Below, piece by piece: positions 42,620-52,881 of a stretch of 64,000 bases of DNA. The stretch spans positions 310,001 to 374,000 of the forward strand of contig NZ_UGOZ01000001.1 of assembly GCF_900452865.1 (NCBI RefSeq), in the 5' to 3' direction. Within the stretch, counting starts at the first letter, position 1. Each line of letters begins with the position of its first letter. Below the pieces are notes generated by a model. That model was not told the origin of the DNA, did not search any database, and saw only the letters and a program-made list of their open reading frames with translations. Source of the DNA: Legionella taurinensis (GTDB lineage Bacteria > Pseudomonadota > Gammaproteobacteria > Legionellales > Legionellaceae). Both the position numbers and the translations under genes were made by a program.

Positions 42620-43526
42620 ACAAGCCATTGACGGGATATTGCTGGTCAATAAACCCCAAGGTCTGTCATCCAATGCCGTACTGCAAAAGGTAAAGCGGCT
42701 TTATCATGCTGAAAAGGCGGGCCACACCGGCAGTCTGGACCCATTGGCTACCGGCATGCTTCCTGTCTGTTTTGGTGAGGCGACGAAATTCAGCCAATAC
42801 GCGCTTGACGATGATAAAACCTACGAAGCGACGGGTTTGCTAGGAATTAAAACCACAACGGCCGATTCCATGGGTGAAATCCTAACTAAAGTGGACGCTG
42901 TTCATGTGACCCAGGAACGCCTTCAGGCTGTGATTCAGGAATTCATTGGCTTAAGCCACCAGACGCCATCCATGTTTTCTGCCTTAAAGCACAAGGGTAC
43001 ACCCTTATATAAGTACGCAAGAAACGGCATTGATATTGAACGTGCTTCACGCGCAATCACCATCAAGGAACTTCGCTTACTGGATTTTGACGGACAACAG
43101 TTTAAAATCAGGGTGAGTTGCAGCAAAGGAACGTACATTCGAAACCTGGTGGAAGACATTGGTGATAAATTAGGTACAGGCGCGCACGTGACGCAGTTGC
43201 ATCGCCTGCACACAAACGGTTATTCCGAGTACCCCATGCACAGTCTGGAATCGCTGGAGGCAGCCAATCAAGAGCAATTGACAGCCTGCCTGCTGCCGAT
43301 GGAAACCACGGTACGGCATTTTCCTACGCTCCAATTAACCGATGAGGAGTTGGCTAATCTGAGGCTTGGACGTGTCATTTCTCCGATGAATGCCACGGCG
43401 TACACAACTGAAATCCGTTTATATGACAGCAAGGGACAGTTTGCTGGTCTCGGTGCTTTTGATGAAGCCGGTGCTTTTAAGGTCAAGCGTTTACTCAGTG
43501 AGCAGGCCTTCCGCGCACGTGGGTGA
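42600..43526 (+). CDS. truB: tRNA pseudouridine-55 synthase
   Basis: Makes pseudouridine 55 in the T-loop of tRNAs. From ATG 42600 the product has 308 residues. [15 protein letters not shown] and the catalytic Asp in [16 protein letters not shown] are diagnostic. Several in-frame starts (42573, 42576, 42609) exist; 42600 best fits the family N-terminus. It overlaps rbfA by 20 bp. Confidence 0.94.
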   Translation: MSNVSRKQAIDGILLVNKPQGLSSNAVLQKVKRLYHAEKAGHTGSLDPLATGMLPVCFGEATKFSQYALDDDKTYEATGLLGIKTTTADSMGEILTKVDAVHVTQERLQAVIQEFIGLSHQTPSMFSALKHKGTPLYKYARNGIDIERASRAITIKELRLLDFDGQQFKIRVSCSKGTYIRNLVEDIGDKLGTGAHVTQLHRLHTNGYSEYPMHSLESLEAANQEQLTACLLPMETTVRHFPTLQLTDEELANLRLGRVISPMNATAYTTEIRLYDSKGQFAGLGAFDEAGAFKVKRLLSEQAFRARG

Positions 43527-43554
43527 GAATCTTGCACAATTATTAACTAAAGAC

Positions 43555-43583
43555 TTGTGTCTTAAAGGCGCTCTTGATAGAAT
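43555..43583 (+). promoter_or_regulatory. Putative promoter of rpsO
   Basis: TTGTGT (43555-43560) is separated by 17 nt from TAGAAT (43578-43583). The rpsO start follows 45 nt later, leaving room for an autoregulatory leader as in E. coli. Confidence 0.55.
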
Positions 43584-43628
43584 GCTCCCCTTTAAGAAGA
43601 ACACTTAGCTTATTTCCAGGAGTGAACA

Positions 43629-43904
43629 ATGTCGCTAACTAGCGCACAAACAGCAGAAATTGTGGATCAGAACAGACGAACTGAGAAAGATACTGGCTCT
43701 CCAGAGGTGCAGGTTTCTTTAATTACCAATCGTATTCAATACTTGACAGACCACTTTAAGGCCCATAAAAAAGATTTCCATTCACGCCGTGGTTTGCAGG
43801 AACTGGTTAACAAGCGACGCAAGCTGTTAAAATACTTAAAAAGAAAGGATCAAGCCCGTTATCAAACGCTGATCCAGAAGCTTGGTCTGCGGGATTCCTA
43901 TTGA
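43629..43904 (+). CDS. rpsO: 30S ribosomal protein S15
   Basis: Primary 16S rRNA-binding protein; 91 residues. [16 protein letters not shown] and [20 protein letters not shown] are diagnostic. AGGAG lies upstream. Confidence 0.97.
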   Translation: MSLTSAQTAEIVDQNRRTEKDTGSPEVQVSLITNRIQYLTDHFKAHKKDFHSRRGLQELVNKRRKLLKYLKRKDQARYQTLIQKLGLRDSY

Positions 43905-43953
43905 TAGTGAGTTTTCCTATGTTAGGAGATACACGACTATCCAACTTAAGTTA

Positions 43954-43981
43954 AAGGCGCAGTTTTCTGCGCCTTTTTTTT
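43954..43981 (+). terminator. Intrinsic terminator between rpsO and pnp
   Basis: AAGGCGCAG-TTTT-CTGCGCCTT stem (9 bp) followed by an eight-T run. Read-through into pnp is expected, as in E. coli. Confidence 0.92.
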
Positions 43982-44005
43982 GCTAAAACATCATGAGGTG
44001 ACTAC

Positions 44006-46192
44006 GTGTCAAAATTCACTAAAGAAGTGCAATTCGGGGAACACACCCTGATTTTGGAAACTGGCGAAATAGCCAGACAGGCGGATGGAGCTATTTTTGC
44101 CAGCATGGGCGGGACTCAGGTATTGGTGACTGTGGTCGGTAAGAAAGACGGCGCCGAAGACAATGGTTTTTTCCCCTTGACGGTTAATTACCAGGAAAAG
44201 ACCTATGCCGCGGGCAAAATTCCAGGTGGCTTTAACAAGCGTGAAGGCCGTCCCAGTGAAAATGAAACCTTGACTTCGCGACTGATGGACAGGCCATTGC
44301 GTCCCCTGTTCCCTGAAGGATTCCGTAATGAAGTGCAAATCATTGCTACGGTGATGTCGTTAAATCCCGAAGTGCCTGCCGATATCGTGTCCATGATTGC
44401 AGCTTCCGCAGCATTGGCTATTTCAGGTATCCCCTTTATGGGACCTATCGGCGCTGCCCGTGTCGGTTACCAGGATGGCATTTATTTATTAAATCCCAGC
44501 TACAAAGCCACTCAGCAGTCCGATCTGGATTTGGTTGTTGCCGGAACAGAAGATGCGATTTTAATGGTCGAATCTGAAGCACGCGAGCTGACGGAAGAAG
44601 TAATGCTGGGCGCTGTGCTGTATGGCCATGAAATGATGAAAGGCGTTATTCGCGCGATTAAAGAAATGGCTAGCGAAGTGGGTAAACCAGCCTGGAACTG
44701 GACTGCGCCAGCAACAGACACCTCATTGATTGCCCGAATAGGTGAATTGGCAACCACTCGCTTTAACGAAGCGTACTTAATTAAAGACAAACAACAACGT
44801 CATCAGCGTCTCCAGGAAGCTCGTCAATTCGTGATTGATACGTTGGTCCAGGAACGTGATGATGTCAAAGTGGATGCTGTGGCTGAAATCATGGAATCCC
44901 TGGAAAAAACCATCGTACGTAATCGTATTCTCGATGGCGAACCCCGTATTGATGGACGTGATCAACGCACGGTCCGCCCCATTGCTATTCGTACCAAGTT
45001 TCTTGAGCGTACCCATGGTTCCGCCTTGTTTACCCGTGGTGAAACGCAGGCCATCGTTGCCGCCACTTTGGGTAACGAGCGCGATGCACAAACACTGGAC
45101 GGTCTGTATGGTGAGACGAAGGATCGCTTCATGCTGCATTATAATTTCCCTCCCTATTCGGTCGGTGAAGTCGGTATGGTCGGCAGTCCCAAACGCCGTG
45201 AAATAGGCCATGGCCGCCTGGCAAAACGAAGTCTGATGGCTGTATTACCTACGGCTTCGGAGTTCCCTTATGTGCTTCGCGTTGTGTCCGATATTACTGA
45301 GTCCAACGGTTCCAGCTCCATGGCGACCGTCTGCGGAACAAGCCTTGCTCTGATGGATGCGGGAGTGCCGCTCAAAGCGCCTGTGGCGGGTGTGGCGATG
45401 GGCCTTATCAAGGATAACGATCGTTTTGCTGTGCTGACGGATATTCTGGGTGACGAAGATCATCTGGGTGACATGGACTTTAAAGTGGCCGGAACCGAAA
45501 AGGGCGTCACCGCACTGCAAATGGACATCAAAATTACCGGAATCACCAAAGAAATCATGGAACAGGCGCTGGAGCAGGCGCTGGCCGGACGAAAGCACAT
45601 CCTGGGCGTGATGAATAATGCGTTGTCTGAACACCGTGGTGAACTGTCTCAACATGCACCACGCATCACTACCATGAAAGTGGCGGAAGACAAAATTCGC
45701 ACCATCATTGGTAAAGGTGGCGCCACGATCAAAGGCTTGATTGAAAGCACCGGTGTTTCTATCGATATCGATGATAGCGGTGTCGTGCAACTCTTTTCTC
45801 CAGATGCCGAGGCGCTGGAAGAAGCACAACGCCAGATTAAAGCACTGATCGCAGAAATTGAAGTAGGGCAAACCTATAAAGGGAAGGTCAGCAAGATTGT
45901 TGATTTCGGTGCGTTCATTAATCTGCTGCCCGGTAAAGACGGCCTTCTGCACATTTCACAGATTTGCAGTGATCGTTCTCAGAAAGTAGAGTCGGTCTTA
46001 AGTGAAGGTCAGGAAATTGAAGTATTCGTGGCTGGCGTTGACAAGCAGGGACGTGTAAAACTGGAGTGGAAGGATAAACCGCAGACGGCAGAAAAAGCAG
46101 CGGATGCTCCGGTAACCACTGAAGAAACCGTTGATCTCTCCCATGACGAGATGGACGAGACGCAAATCAAATCCACCGAAGAAGAAGAATAA
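44006..46192 (+). CDS. pnp: Polyribonucleotide nucleotidyltransferase (PNPase)
   Basis: 3'-5' phosphorolytic exoribonuclease and degradosome component. The 728-residue product has two RNase PH domains, a KH domain (about 555-615, [14 protein letters not shown]) and an S1 domain (about 620-692). The C-terminal tail is acidic. The start is GTG with GAGG 7 nt upstream. Confidence 0.97.
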   Translation: MSKFTKEVQFGEHTLILETGEIARQADGAIFASMGGTQVLVTVVGKKDGAEDNGFFPLTVNYQEKTYAAGKIPGGFNKREGRPSENETLTSRLMDRPLRPLFPEGFRNEVQIIATVMSLNPEVPADIVSMIAASAALAISGIPFMGPIGAARVGYQDGIYLLNPSYKATQQSDLDLVVAGTEDAILMVESEARELTEEVMLGAVLYGHEMMKGVIRAIKEMASEVGKPAWNWTAPATDTSLIARIGELATTRFNEAYLIKDKQQRHQRLQEARQFVIDTLVQERDDVKVDAVAEIMESLEKTIVRNRILDGEPRIDGRDQRTVRPIAIRTKFLERTHGSALFTRGETQAIVAATLGNERDAQTLDGLYGETKDRFMLHYNFPPYSVGEVGMVGSPKRREIGHGRLAKRSLMAVLPTASEFPYVLRVVSDITESNGSSSMATVCGTSLALMDAGVPLKAPVAGVAMGLIKDNDRFAVLTDILGDEDHLGDMDFKVAGTEKGVTALQMDIKITGITKEIMEQALEQALAGRKHILGVMNNALSEHRGELSQHAPRITTMKVAEDKIRTIIGKGGATIKGLIESTGVSIDIDDSGVVQLFSPDAEALEEAQRQIKALIAEIEVGQTYKGKVSKIVDFGAFINLLPGKDGLLHISQICSDRSQKVESVLSEGQEIEVFVAGVDKQGRVKLEWKDKPQTAEKAADAPVTTEETVDLSHDEMDETQIKSTEEEE

Positions 46193-46201
46193 CCCTCTCA
46201 A

Positions 46202-46225
46202 AGTGCCTGGCCTTCGTCAGGCACT
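46202..46225 (+). terminator. Hairpin after pnp
   Basis: AGTGCCTG (46202-46209) pairs with CAGGCACT (46218-46225). A pyrimidine-rich stretch with TTTTT follows about 10 nt later, so it is a plausible weak terminator. Confidence 0.55.
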
Positions 46226-46264
46226 CCTCCTCTTGTTTTTATATTAATCACCCTGACTAATGTG

Positions 46265-46294
46265 TTGGCGACTGCGGTTCTTTTCCTGTAATAT
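46265..46294 (+). promoter_or_regulatory. Putative promoter of the GTPase-like protein gene
   Basis: TTGGCG (46265-46270) is separated by 18 nt from TAATAT (46289-46294). A start near 46301 would exclude the GTG at 46295 as initiator and favour ATG 46325. Confidence 0.5.
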
Positions 46295-46324
46295 GTGGCC
46301 AGAAATTACTACACTGCAGTGAAT

Positions 46325-47344
46325 ATGGGCGCATCCAGCATTTTAATTTACGGTAAAACAACCAAAGCCAAAACCCAATTCATTGAGCGGCTCGCTCAAA
46401 TTAATTTGAAAAACATGGACATCCGTCCCGTATGTGTGACCTGCCGTGAGGAAGGCTCAGCGAATGAATATCTTTTCTGGATTCTGGATACATCGTATGA
46501 ACCGTACTTGGCGCTTTATTGCAGGGACATGCCTGTCGTTCTTTATTTTATAGAACACTGGGATGAGACTCAGATCACCAGTGATATTGATGCATTGAAG
46601 AAAATCAATTCTTCCCTCCCCATTCTGATTGTTGACGCGATAGAAAACCAGGATGAGATTGCTGTCGCTTCATTCGCTGACTGTCCTGTTCTGCGGGTGG
46701 CTAATAGGGAGGACATGAACAGGGACGGCCTATTTCAGACGCTTAATCAGATGATCAAGGCAAAAAAGCGTTCCGAGCAAGAGCCTTATTTTTTATTCAA
46801 GAACCAATTAACGGCAATGGCCAGAGCCAAAGGGTGTGCCTTGCAGGGAAGCGTGCTTTACCATGCGCTTGAAAATCTCGAGCACGAATTAAAAAGCGTT
46901 CCCCCGGAAACAAGGGATGCCATTGCCCAATCAGCTGAAAAATTGATGTTGGCCTGGCAGAGGTTAGAAAACATGGAAAATAAAGACGCGATTACATCCA
47001 CGTTTCTTCACGAATGCCAAGCCCATGTTTACGGTAAACATTACATGTTGGCCCAGGCCATTGTGACGGTAGCCATTATTGCTACACTGACCCTTGCCGC
47101 CGCGATCATTGGTTTTGGTGTTGGATTTGGTCTGGGGCTCTGGTCGGGCCCCGGTGCATTTTTCAGCGGCATTGTTGCCGGTGCAGCGGCGGCCAATGCG
47201 GTACTGGGTCTTTCAGCAATCGGCGGCGTTGCAGGCGGCATCGTGTCCTATGGTCTATTTAAATCCAATCCTGTCATGAAAGCCGCGAATGGTGTGACAC
47301 AGGCCATGAAGCTCGCACCCGTTTACATGGATACTGACTTATAG
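46325..47344 (+). CDS. Degenerate GTPase-like domain with C-terminal membrane hairpin, unknown function
   Basis: No named family is recognised. The N-terminal 150 residues read like a Ras/Rab-type fold: SILIYGKTTKAKTQF in the P-loop position, a switch-II-like ILDTSYEPYLALY, and LPILIVDAIENQD where NKxD would stand. All three GTP motifs are degenerate. A helical middle (about 160-240) is followed by Gly/Ala-rich hydrophobic segments (about 245-315, glycine-zipper-like) and a short polar tail. It could be a pseudo-GTPase with a membrane anchor. ATG 46325 gives 339 residues; GTG 46295 is the alternative. Candidate effector by style only. Confidence 0.6.
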   Translation: MGASSILIYGKTTKAKTQFIERLAQINLKNMDIRPVCVTCREEGSANEYLFWILDTSYEPYLALYCRDMPVVLYFIEHWDETQITSDIDALKKINSSLPILIVDAIENQDEIAVASFADCPVLRVANREDMNRDGLFQTLNQMIKAKKRSEQEPYFLFKNQLTAMARAKGCALQGSVLYHALENLEHELKSVPPETRDAIAQSAEKLMLAWQRLENMENKDAITSTFLHECQAHVYGKHYMLAQAIVTVAIIATLTLAAAIIGFGVGFGLGLWSGPGAFFSGIVAGAAAANAVLGLSAIGGVAGGIVSYGLFKSNPVMKAANGVTQAMKLAPVYMDTDL

Positions 47345-47367
47345 CCATGACGAACAAGCACCATGGC

Positions 47368-47907
47368 TTAACGGATTAACTTTAAAAACTCGCTGCGCGT
47401 GTTGGAGTTGTTGCGCATGTCACCCAGCATCACCGAGGTGGTCATGATGGAGTTTTGCTTTTCGACCCCGCGCATCATCATACACAGGTGCTTGGCCTCA
47501 ATGACCACACCGACTCCCCGTGCACCAGTGATGCTTTCAATGCAGGCGGCAATTTCCGTAGTCAGTCGTTCCTGAATTTGTAAACGCCGGGCAAAATAGT
47601 CAACAATGCGGGCTATTTTAGAAAGACCAAGCACTTTCCCGCTGGGTAAATAGCCCACATGGCATTTCCCGAGGAAGGGCAGCAGGTGATGCTCACACAT
47701 CGAGTACAATTCGATTTCTTTCACAATCACCATCTCGCTCATGTCGGATTCGAACAGCGCATTATTGATGATGTCGTTTAAATCTTCCGCATAGCCTTTC
47801 GTCAGATAACGCATGGCATTGGCAGCACGCTCCGGTGTATCCCGCAACCCTTCACGTGAAGGGTCTTCGCCTATCTCTTCCAATATTTTTTTATACAATT
47901 CTTGCAT
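47368..47907 (-). CDS. folE: GTP cyclohydrolase I
   Basis: Converts GTP to dihydroneopterin triphosphate, the first step of folate synthesis. The 179-residue product has zinc and active-site motifs [17 protein letters not shown] (Cys, His) and the later Cys in [21 protein letters not shown] is the typical N-terminal signature. It is the second gene of a hinT-folE operon, 10 bp downstream. Confidence 0.97.
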   Translation of the reverse strand: MQELYKKILEEIGEDPSREGLRDTPERAANAMRYLTKGYAEDLNDIINNALFESDMSEMVIVKEIELYSMCEHHLLPFLGKCHVGYLPSGKVLGLSKIARIVDYFARRLQIQERLTTEIAACIESITGARGVGVVIEAKHLCMMMRGVEKQNSIMTTSVMLGDMRNNSNTRSEFLKLIR

Positions 47908-47917
47908 TAATAAAACC

Positions 47918-48262
47918 CTAACCCGGCGGCCAGGTCATTTGCCGGCCACCCAGTACATGTAAGTGAATATGATAAACTTCCTGTCCGCCACCTGCATTCA
48001 CATTAAAAACAAGGCGATATCCGACATCGCTTAAATGCTCATGATGTGCCATCTTTTTGGCAGTCAGAATCATGCGGCCAAGCAATTGCTCATCGTTACT
48101 GTCCGTGTCATTAATGGTTGCAATGTGTTTTTTAGGCAGCACCAGCAGGTGAGTAGGAGCCTGTGGTCTGATATCACGAATCACCATGACTTCCGGATCA
48201 TCAAAAAGCACCGTGGCCGGAATCTCCCCTTTGATAATCCTGCAAAAGAGACAATCCATCAT
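47918..48262 (-). CDS. hinT: HIT family protein (HinT-like)
   Basis: Purine nucleoside phosphoramidase of the histidine-triad family. The 114-residue product has the triad HIHLH (His98, His100, His102) and the N-terminal [14 protein letters not shown] signature of HinT. A second in-frame ATG follows immediately, so the start is uncertain by one codon. Confidence 0.92.
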   Translation of the reverse strand: MMDCLFCRIIKGEIPATVLFDDPEVMVIRDIRPQAPTHLLVLPKKHIATINDTDSNDEQLLGRMILTAKKMAHHEHLSDVGYRLVFNVNAGGGQEVYHIHLHVLGGRQMTWPPG

Positions 48263-48290
48263 TGATCCTCAATTTATGAGCTAATCCTAC

Positions 48291-48296
48291 ATTATA
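48291..48296 (-). promoter_or_regulatory. -10 element of the hinT-folE operon
   Basis: A perfect TATAAT on the minus strand, about 28 nt upstream of the hinT start. The -35 (TTTTTA, 17 nt away) is poor. Confidence 0.5.
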
Positions 48297-48354
48297 CCTT
48301 GAGTTATAGCGATTAAAAATAGTTGACTGTTGATTGATCGCTGAACATCTTATT

Positions 48355-48382
48355 TTGCCTTTTGGTGAGGTTTTGGCATAAT
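48355..48382 (+). promoter_or_regulatory. Putative promoter of ppa
   Basis: TTGCCT (48355-48360) is separated by 16 nt from CATAAT (48377-48382), 32 nt before the ppa start. Confidence 0.45.
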
Positions 48383-48414
48383 ACGCCGTCTTCATATCTT
48401 AATGGATAGTTAAA

Positions 48415-48951
48415 ATGGGCTTAATGCAAATTAAAAGTGGTCGTGATGTTCCAAATGAAATCAATGTCATTATTGAAATTCCCATGCACGGCGAGCCTGT
48501 CAAATACGAAGTCGACAAGCATACCGGCGCGTTATTCGTTGATCGCTTCATGACGACCGCCATGTTTTACCCCACTAACTACGGCTACATTCCCAATACG
48601 CTGTCTGAAGACGGGGATCCCGTTGATGTGCTGGTGGTGACCCCTGTTCCGTTGATAAGCGGTTCTGCTATTCCCTGTCGGGTGGTGGGTATGCTCAAAA
48701 TGACAGACGAGGCAGGCGTGGATGCCAAATTACTGGCTGTCCCCACCAACAAGCTCACCAAAATGTATGAGTCAGTAAAAACCTATGCGGATTTGCCGCG
48801 GCAATTATTATTGTCTCTGGAACATTTCTTCCAGCACTACAAGGATCTTGAGGAAGGCAAATGGGTAAAAATTACCGGTTGGGAAGGACCCGAGGCGGCC
48901 AGAGAAGAGATTGTTGCCAGCGTTGAGCGTTTTAACAGTAAAGACAATTAA
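48415..48951 (+). CDS. ppa: Inorganic pyrophosphatase
   Basis: Family I soluble pyrophosphatase that hydrolyses PPi and pulls biosynthetic reactions. The 178-residue product has the signature DGDPVDVLV and [18 protein letters not shown] at the N-terminus. ATG 48424 is an alternative start. Its end overlaps the convergent antiporter gene by 4 bp. Confidence 0.96.
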   Translation: MGLMQIKSGRDVPNEINVIIEIPMHGEPVKYEVDKHTGALFVDRFMTTAMFYPTNYGYIPNTLSEDGDPVDVLVVTPVPLISGSAIPCRVVGMLKMTDEAGVDAKLLAVPTNKLTKMYESVKTYADLPRQLLLSLEHFFQHYKDLEEGKWVKITGWEGPEAAREEIVASVERFNSKDN

Positions 48952-50804
48952 TCCCTTAGCGGATTTTCAGACGTTGCCATTTTTCCAAAGCGGCCTTTGG
49001 GATGCTCAAATTCCTGGTCGCTTTTTAATATGCGCTCCAACTCCCCGTTCACCTGACGTACATAACTGATCATCTCGGCTTCCTTTTCAAAGAATTCAAA
49101 GGATTGCTTTAATGAGGCTTCATCCAGTTGTAAAAAGGCTTTGGCCTTGCGGCGCAACGTGTCAGGGCTATGTCCAAGGAAGGCCATAATCTCCTGAGCC
49201 ATGGTCAATGACGAATCAAACGTTTCCCGTTTAAAATAATCCACCCCGGCTTTATGCAGTTGGTAGGCATGGCTGCGGTTGCGGGCGCGGGCATAAATTT
49301 TTAAGTGAGGAAAATTCTGTCTAGTCATTTCGACAATGTCGAGACTGACGTCTGGATTACCTACGGCAATCACCAGTAATTTAGCCTTGGCCACACCGGC
49401 GTTGAGCAGCAAATCGAGTCTCGCGGCATCGCCAAAGTACCCCTTGTAACCGAATTTACGCAACAATTTAATCTGCTCGGGGTCCTTTTCCAATATGGTT
49501 AATTTAATGCCATGCCCAGTTAAAAATCGCCCAATGATTTGACCAAAGCGCCCATAGCCAACAAGAATAATGTCTTGTTGTTCGTGGATGGTATCAAAGG
49601 GTTGTTTGGGTAACAGGCTTAAGTAATGAGGCACAATAAAACGTTGATAAACCAGCATGATAAAAGGAGTCGTTGCCATGGAAAGGGCGACAACCAGTGT
49701 ATAAAAGGCGGCTGTCTGCTCGCTGATAACATTTAAATGGGAAGCGAATTTGAACAGAACAAACGCGAACTCGCCGCCCTGAGACAAGGCCAGGGCAAAA
49801 CCGATGCGTTGAATCTTGGTCAGGCCGAATTGCCATCCCAGAAATAAAAGCACGGCGGCTTTGATCACAATCAGAAGACCCACGGCACCCAGCAGCTCAC
49901 CCCATCGTGCCTCAAGCAGGTTAAAATTAATGCTCATGCCCACGGAGATAAAGAATAAACCCAGCAATAGGCCTTTAAAAGGCTGGATATCAGTCTCCAG
50001 TGTACGTTTGTATTCTGAGTTGGCGAGCACCACTCCGGCCACAAAGGCGCCAAGGGCAGGCGACACGCCGACGGCTTCCATCAACAGGGTAATGCCGACA
50101 ATCAGGGCAAGCGACGTGGCTGTAAATACTTCCCGAAGGTGAGTCCTTGCCACAATAAAAAACAGATGGCTTGAGAAAAAGTGGCCGGCAATGATCATGG
50201 TGCCGATGACGCTGGCGACGATGAAGGGATGAGCCCAGGAGGGGAACAGGGCAAGCAGCGTGGCTTCCTGCGGTGCGGCTGTCGTGGTGGCAGCGGCGAG
50301 CAGCGGCATGATGATAAGAATAGGGATAACCGCAATATCCTGAAACAGCAGTACGGCAAACGAGGTTTCCCCTTCGGCAGTTTTCAGCAGGTTTTTTTCT
50401 TCAAGCATTTGAATAACCAGGGCTGTAGAAGAAAGCGTCAATGCCATGCTCACTGCCAGGCTGCTTTGCCAGCGATAGCCAAACAACAGCCCCAGGAGGC
50501 AAAGAATGGTGGAGGTTAACACCACCTGCAGGCTGCCCAGTCCCACGATCATTTTGCGCAGGCGCCACAGGGTGGCCGGCTCCAGTTCAAGGCCAATCAA
50601 AAAAAGCATCATGATCACGCCAAATTCTGCAAAGTGCATGATTTGGCTGGGGTTGCCAATCAGTTTAAAACCGTAGGGTCCAATCAGGGCGCCAATGATT
50701 AAATAGCCCAGCACGGAGCCCAGTTTAAAACGGCTGGCCAGCGGCACAATCAGGGCGGCCGAGGCGAGAAAAATAAACACATTGCTTAGGAGATGGTTAT
50801 TCAT
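48948..50804 (-). CDS. Kef-type (CPA2) potassium/proton antiporter with RCK domain
   Basis: Inner-membrane monovalent cation:proton antiporter. The 618-residue product has about 12-13 hydrophobic segments in residues 1-385, including the CPA2 signatures [13 protein letters not shown] and [10 protein letters not shown] TrkA-N/RCK nucleotide-binding domain follows (about 405-525; [14 protein letters not shown]), then a short helical tail. The layout matches KefB/KefC, which are gated by glutathione adducts. No kefF/kefG-like ancillary gene is adjacent, so it may be the ungated KefB-like type common in gammaproteobacteria. Confidence 0.88.
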   Translation of the reverse strand: MNNHLLSNVFIFLASAALIVPLASRFKLGSVLGYLIIGALIGPYGFKLIGNPSQIMHFAEFGVIMMLFLIGLELEPATLWRLRKMIVGLGSLQVVLTSTILCLLGLLFGYRWQSSLAVSMALTLSSTALVIQMLEEKNLLKTAEGETSFAVLLFQDIAVIPILIIMPLLAAATTTAAPQEATLLALFPSWAHPFIVASVIGTMIIAGHFFSSHLFFIVARTHLREVFTATSLALIVGITLLMEAVGVSPALGAFVAGVVLANSEYKRTLETDIQPFKGLLLGLFFISVGMSINFNLLEARWGELLGAVGLLIVIKAAVLLFLGWQFGLTKIQRIGFALALSQGGEFAFVLFKFASHLNVISEQTAAFYTLVVALSMATTPFIMLVYQRFIVPHYLSLLPKQPFDTIHEQQDIILVGYGRFGQIIGRFLTGHGIKLTILEKDPEQIKLLRKFGYKGYFGDAARLDLLLNAGVAKAKLLVIAVGNPDVSLDIVEMTRQNFPHLKIYARARNRSHAYQLHKAGVDYFKRETFDSSLTMAQEIMAFLGHSPDTLRRKAKAFLQLDEASLKQSFEFFEKEAEMISYVRQVNGELERILKSDQEFEHPKGRFGKMATSENPLRD

Positions 50805-50892
50805 GTTGGTCTTTCTGTCAGTTCGATCACGAAGACGGGGTGTAACAAGGACCCACCCGATATCGAACTATACCGTTTATTTTCCTGCGCAG

Positions 50893-52614
50893 CTACAAAG
50901 CCTGAGGTGGCGGGTTTTCTTCAGCATGACCACCAAGGTGCAAAACGCCTCTTGAGACAGTCCCGAGCACTTGAATGTCCACTTGTTTTTCAAGCAGGGG
51001 ATCATGGCTGAACAAGGTCATGTCGGCGAGCTTGCCCACTTCCAGGGTGCCCTTGTCGTCGTCCATGCCATACAGCTTGGCGGCTTCGATGGTCAGTGCA
51101 CGCAAACTGTCTTCCAAACTTAGCCTTTGCTGCGAATTGAATACGTCAGGGCATTGCGCATTGGGTTTTTCATTCCAGCGCTGGATTTGACGGGTGAGGT
51201 TTTGCCGCATCATCGCCAGAGGGGAGGGAGGCGTTGCTGGCGAATTAGCCTGAATGGGGGTGCTGCCCAGAATGTTGCGGGCCTGTGCCAGCGGGTTTTC
51301 ATTGAGGGCTCTGGGTGCGCCAAGGTACTGGCGGCACATGCTTTCTCCCCAATAATAAAGATGCGGCGAAAACCAGTTGATGTTCAATCCCAGCATGCGG
51401 ATACGGTAGAGTTGATCCTGCCTGGTGAGTTGCGCATTGATGAGAATAGGCCTGAAGGTGAAATCATTCTGGGTTTGTTGGACTTTTTGAATCAGGTTTA
51501 ACGCCACGTCGATGGCGGCATCGCCCTGGCATTCGAGCGCAACCTGAACGTTGGCTCTGGCCGCTTTAACCAGCATTTTTTCAAGGCTTCGTAAGTTGTA
51601 GCGCAGTTGTCCCGCCCAAGCCGTGGGCAAATCATCCGGTACTTTATAATAAGGGGACGACAGGTAGGCATGGTAATCGCGGATGTTGCCGTCGACTGTG
51701 AGGCGTACCGGTCCATTGTAGAGTCTCGGATTGTCCAGCTCATTCATGGCAAAACGTTGCTTATCTCCCACCGTCTCTGCATTTAAAACCACATCCACGG
51801 GAAAGGAGGGTTGGCTTGTCAGCGAATAATAGGCATTGAGCCAATCCTGAGAGGCCTGGGTCTCAGTTACTGTCGTATACCCGGCCGCGGCATAACGGGT
51901 GGCTGCAACTTCAATGGCCTGTTGCAACTGCGCCGATTGAATGACTTTGATCAGGGCTTTTTGCAGCGCCCCTTCTTTTAACAGGCCGTTTTCAGGCACG
52001 GTCACTGGAAGGGTGCTTTTTAGCGCCGGCAAACGGTTCATGGCGGCCTGATTTAACAAGGCTTCATGCCCGGACGAATACATGACCAGGATGGGCTTCG
52101 TCGAACTGATTTCATCCAGCATCGTCCGGGTTAACGGTGCGCCTGGCATGCGGGCTCTGTCATACCCATTGACAACAAGCCAATTATCATCCGTTGTCAT
52201 TTTATTACGGATAGCCGTTAAAAATTCACTTAAGGATTTAACCGGTTGCCACCCCGGTTGTTGAAACACATTGGTCGTGGATAAATCCAGGGCGTGGGTG
52301 GCGAGCCAGCCGTAAAGGACAAATTGTGAATAGGTATCAATCAACCCAGGGGTGACTGTCGCCCCTTTCAGGTCAATGATGCGGGTATTTTCATCGCGGC
52401 AATGAACAGACAGATCCTTTTCCTTCCCCAGCGCGACGATGCGGTGGTTTCGAATAGCCACCGCTTCGACTGTGGGTTGTTTGGGATTTAAGGTGATAAA
52501 CCGGGCATTGGTAAATAACGCGGTGGCATGATGACACAGCGTGAAGTCATTCTGCGAGTAGACACTCGGTATGGTCACAAAAAGACAGCCGCCAACCAGG
52601 AGGACGCGATGCAT
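50893..52614 (-). CDS. Secreted YtcJ-type amidohydrolase-family protein with degenerate metal site
   Basis: Amidohydrolase-3-like protein of 573 residues with a probable N-terminal signal sequence (1-20). Fold landmarks remain: TPGLID, SGHEALLNQAAM, ECQGDAAIDVAL and VGKLADMTLFSHDPL. The ligands of the family's binuclear metal site appear to be gone. The HxH position reads Tyr95-Ser-Gln97, the HAIGD-type His is Glu361, the EHAQ-type His is Asn393, and no GSD Asp is seen at 450-452. It is therefore probably not a hydrolase of the normal type, or it is decaying. The frame is intact across the whole length, which argues against a simple pseudogene. Confidence 0.75.
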   Translation of the reverse strand: MHRVLLVGGCLFVTIPSVYSQNDFTLCHHATALFTNARFITLNPKQPTVEAVAIRNHRIVALGKEKDLSVHCRDENTRIIDLKGATVTPGLIDTYSQFVLYGWLATHALDLSTTNVFQQPGWQPVKSLSEFLTAIRNKMTTDDNWLVVNGYDRARMPGAPLTRTMLDEISSTKPILVMYSSGHEALLNQAAMNRLPALKSTLPVTVPENGLLKEGALQKALIKVIQSAQLQQAIEVAATRYAAAGYTTVTETQASQDWLNAYYSLTSQPSFPVDVVLNAETVGDKQRFAMNELDNPRLYNGPVRLTVDGNIRDYHAYLSSPYYKVPDDLPTAWAGQLRYNLRSLEKMLVKAARANVQVALECQGDAAIDVALNLIQKVQQTQNDFTFRPILINAQLTRQDQLYRIRMLGLNINWFSPHLYYWGESMCRQYLGAPRALNENPLAQARNILGSTPIQANSPATPPSPLAMMRQNLTRQIQRWNEKPNAQCPDVFNSQQRLSLEDSLRALTIEAAKLYGMDDDKGTLEVGKLADMTLFSHDPLLEKQVDIQVLGTVSRGVLHLGGHAEENPPPQAL

Positions 52615-52776
52615 TTACCTATCCTTGTAAAGACAATTTATTTATCCTAGCTAACTTATGCAATCGAGGCAAAGCATTTGTGTCCCTGCTGGTTTTGGTC
52701 ACAGTCTGCCTGGACATTGAAATTTTTTGACACGGTGATTACTGATTTACAATTTAAATGGTTTCGAGTAGAGTGG

Positions 52777-52799
52777 ATACACTTTTTTGTGTATTTTTT
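52777..52799 (+). terminator. AT-rich hairpin with T-run upstream of the APC permease
   Basis: ATACAC (52777-52782) pairs with GTGTAT (52789-52794) across a six-T loop and is followed by a T-run to 52799. It lies upstream of the PmrA-like box, so it may stop stray transcription toward the permease. The stem is weak. Confidence 0.4.
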
Positions 52800-52807
52800 A
52801 CACGATT

Positions 52808-52840
52808 ATTAAGCTTACCTTAAGCTTAGGTCAATATAAT
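52808..52840 (+). promoter_or_regulatory. PmrA-like box plus -10 upstream of the APC permease
   Basis: Half-sites aTTAAGCTT (52808-52816) and cTTAAGCTT (52819-52827) are separated by 2 nt, close to the Salmonella-type PmrA box. After 7 nt comes a perfect TATAAT (52835-52840). The permease ATG follows at 52882. No usable -35 is present, consistent with activator dependence. Confidence 0.72.
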
Positions 52841-52881
52841 GAATTTGCCATTACAGGATTAGCCAACAGAGAAGGATTGGA

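Noticed and set aside
48398-48417. Fifth tandem TTAA pair with an 11-bp period at the start of ppa
   Set aside because: It overlaps the ppa start codon, lies downstream of a plausible promoter, and has no -10 seven nt further on. It shows that chance matches do occur.
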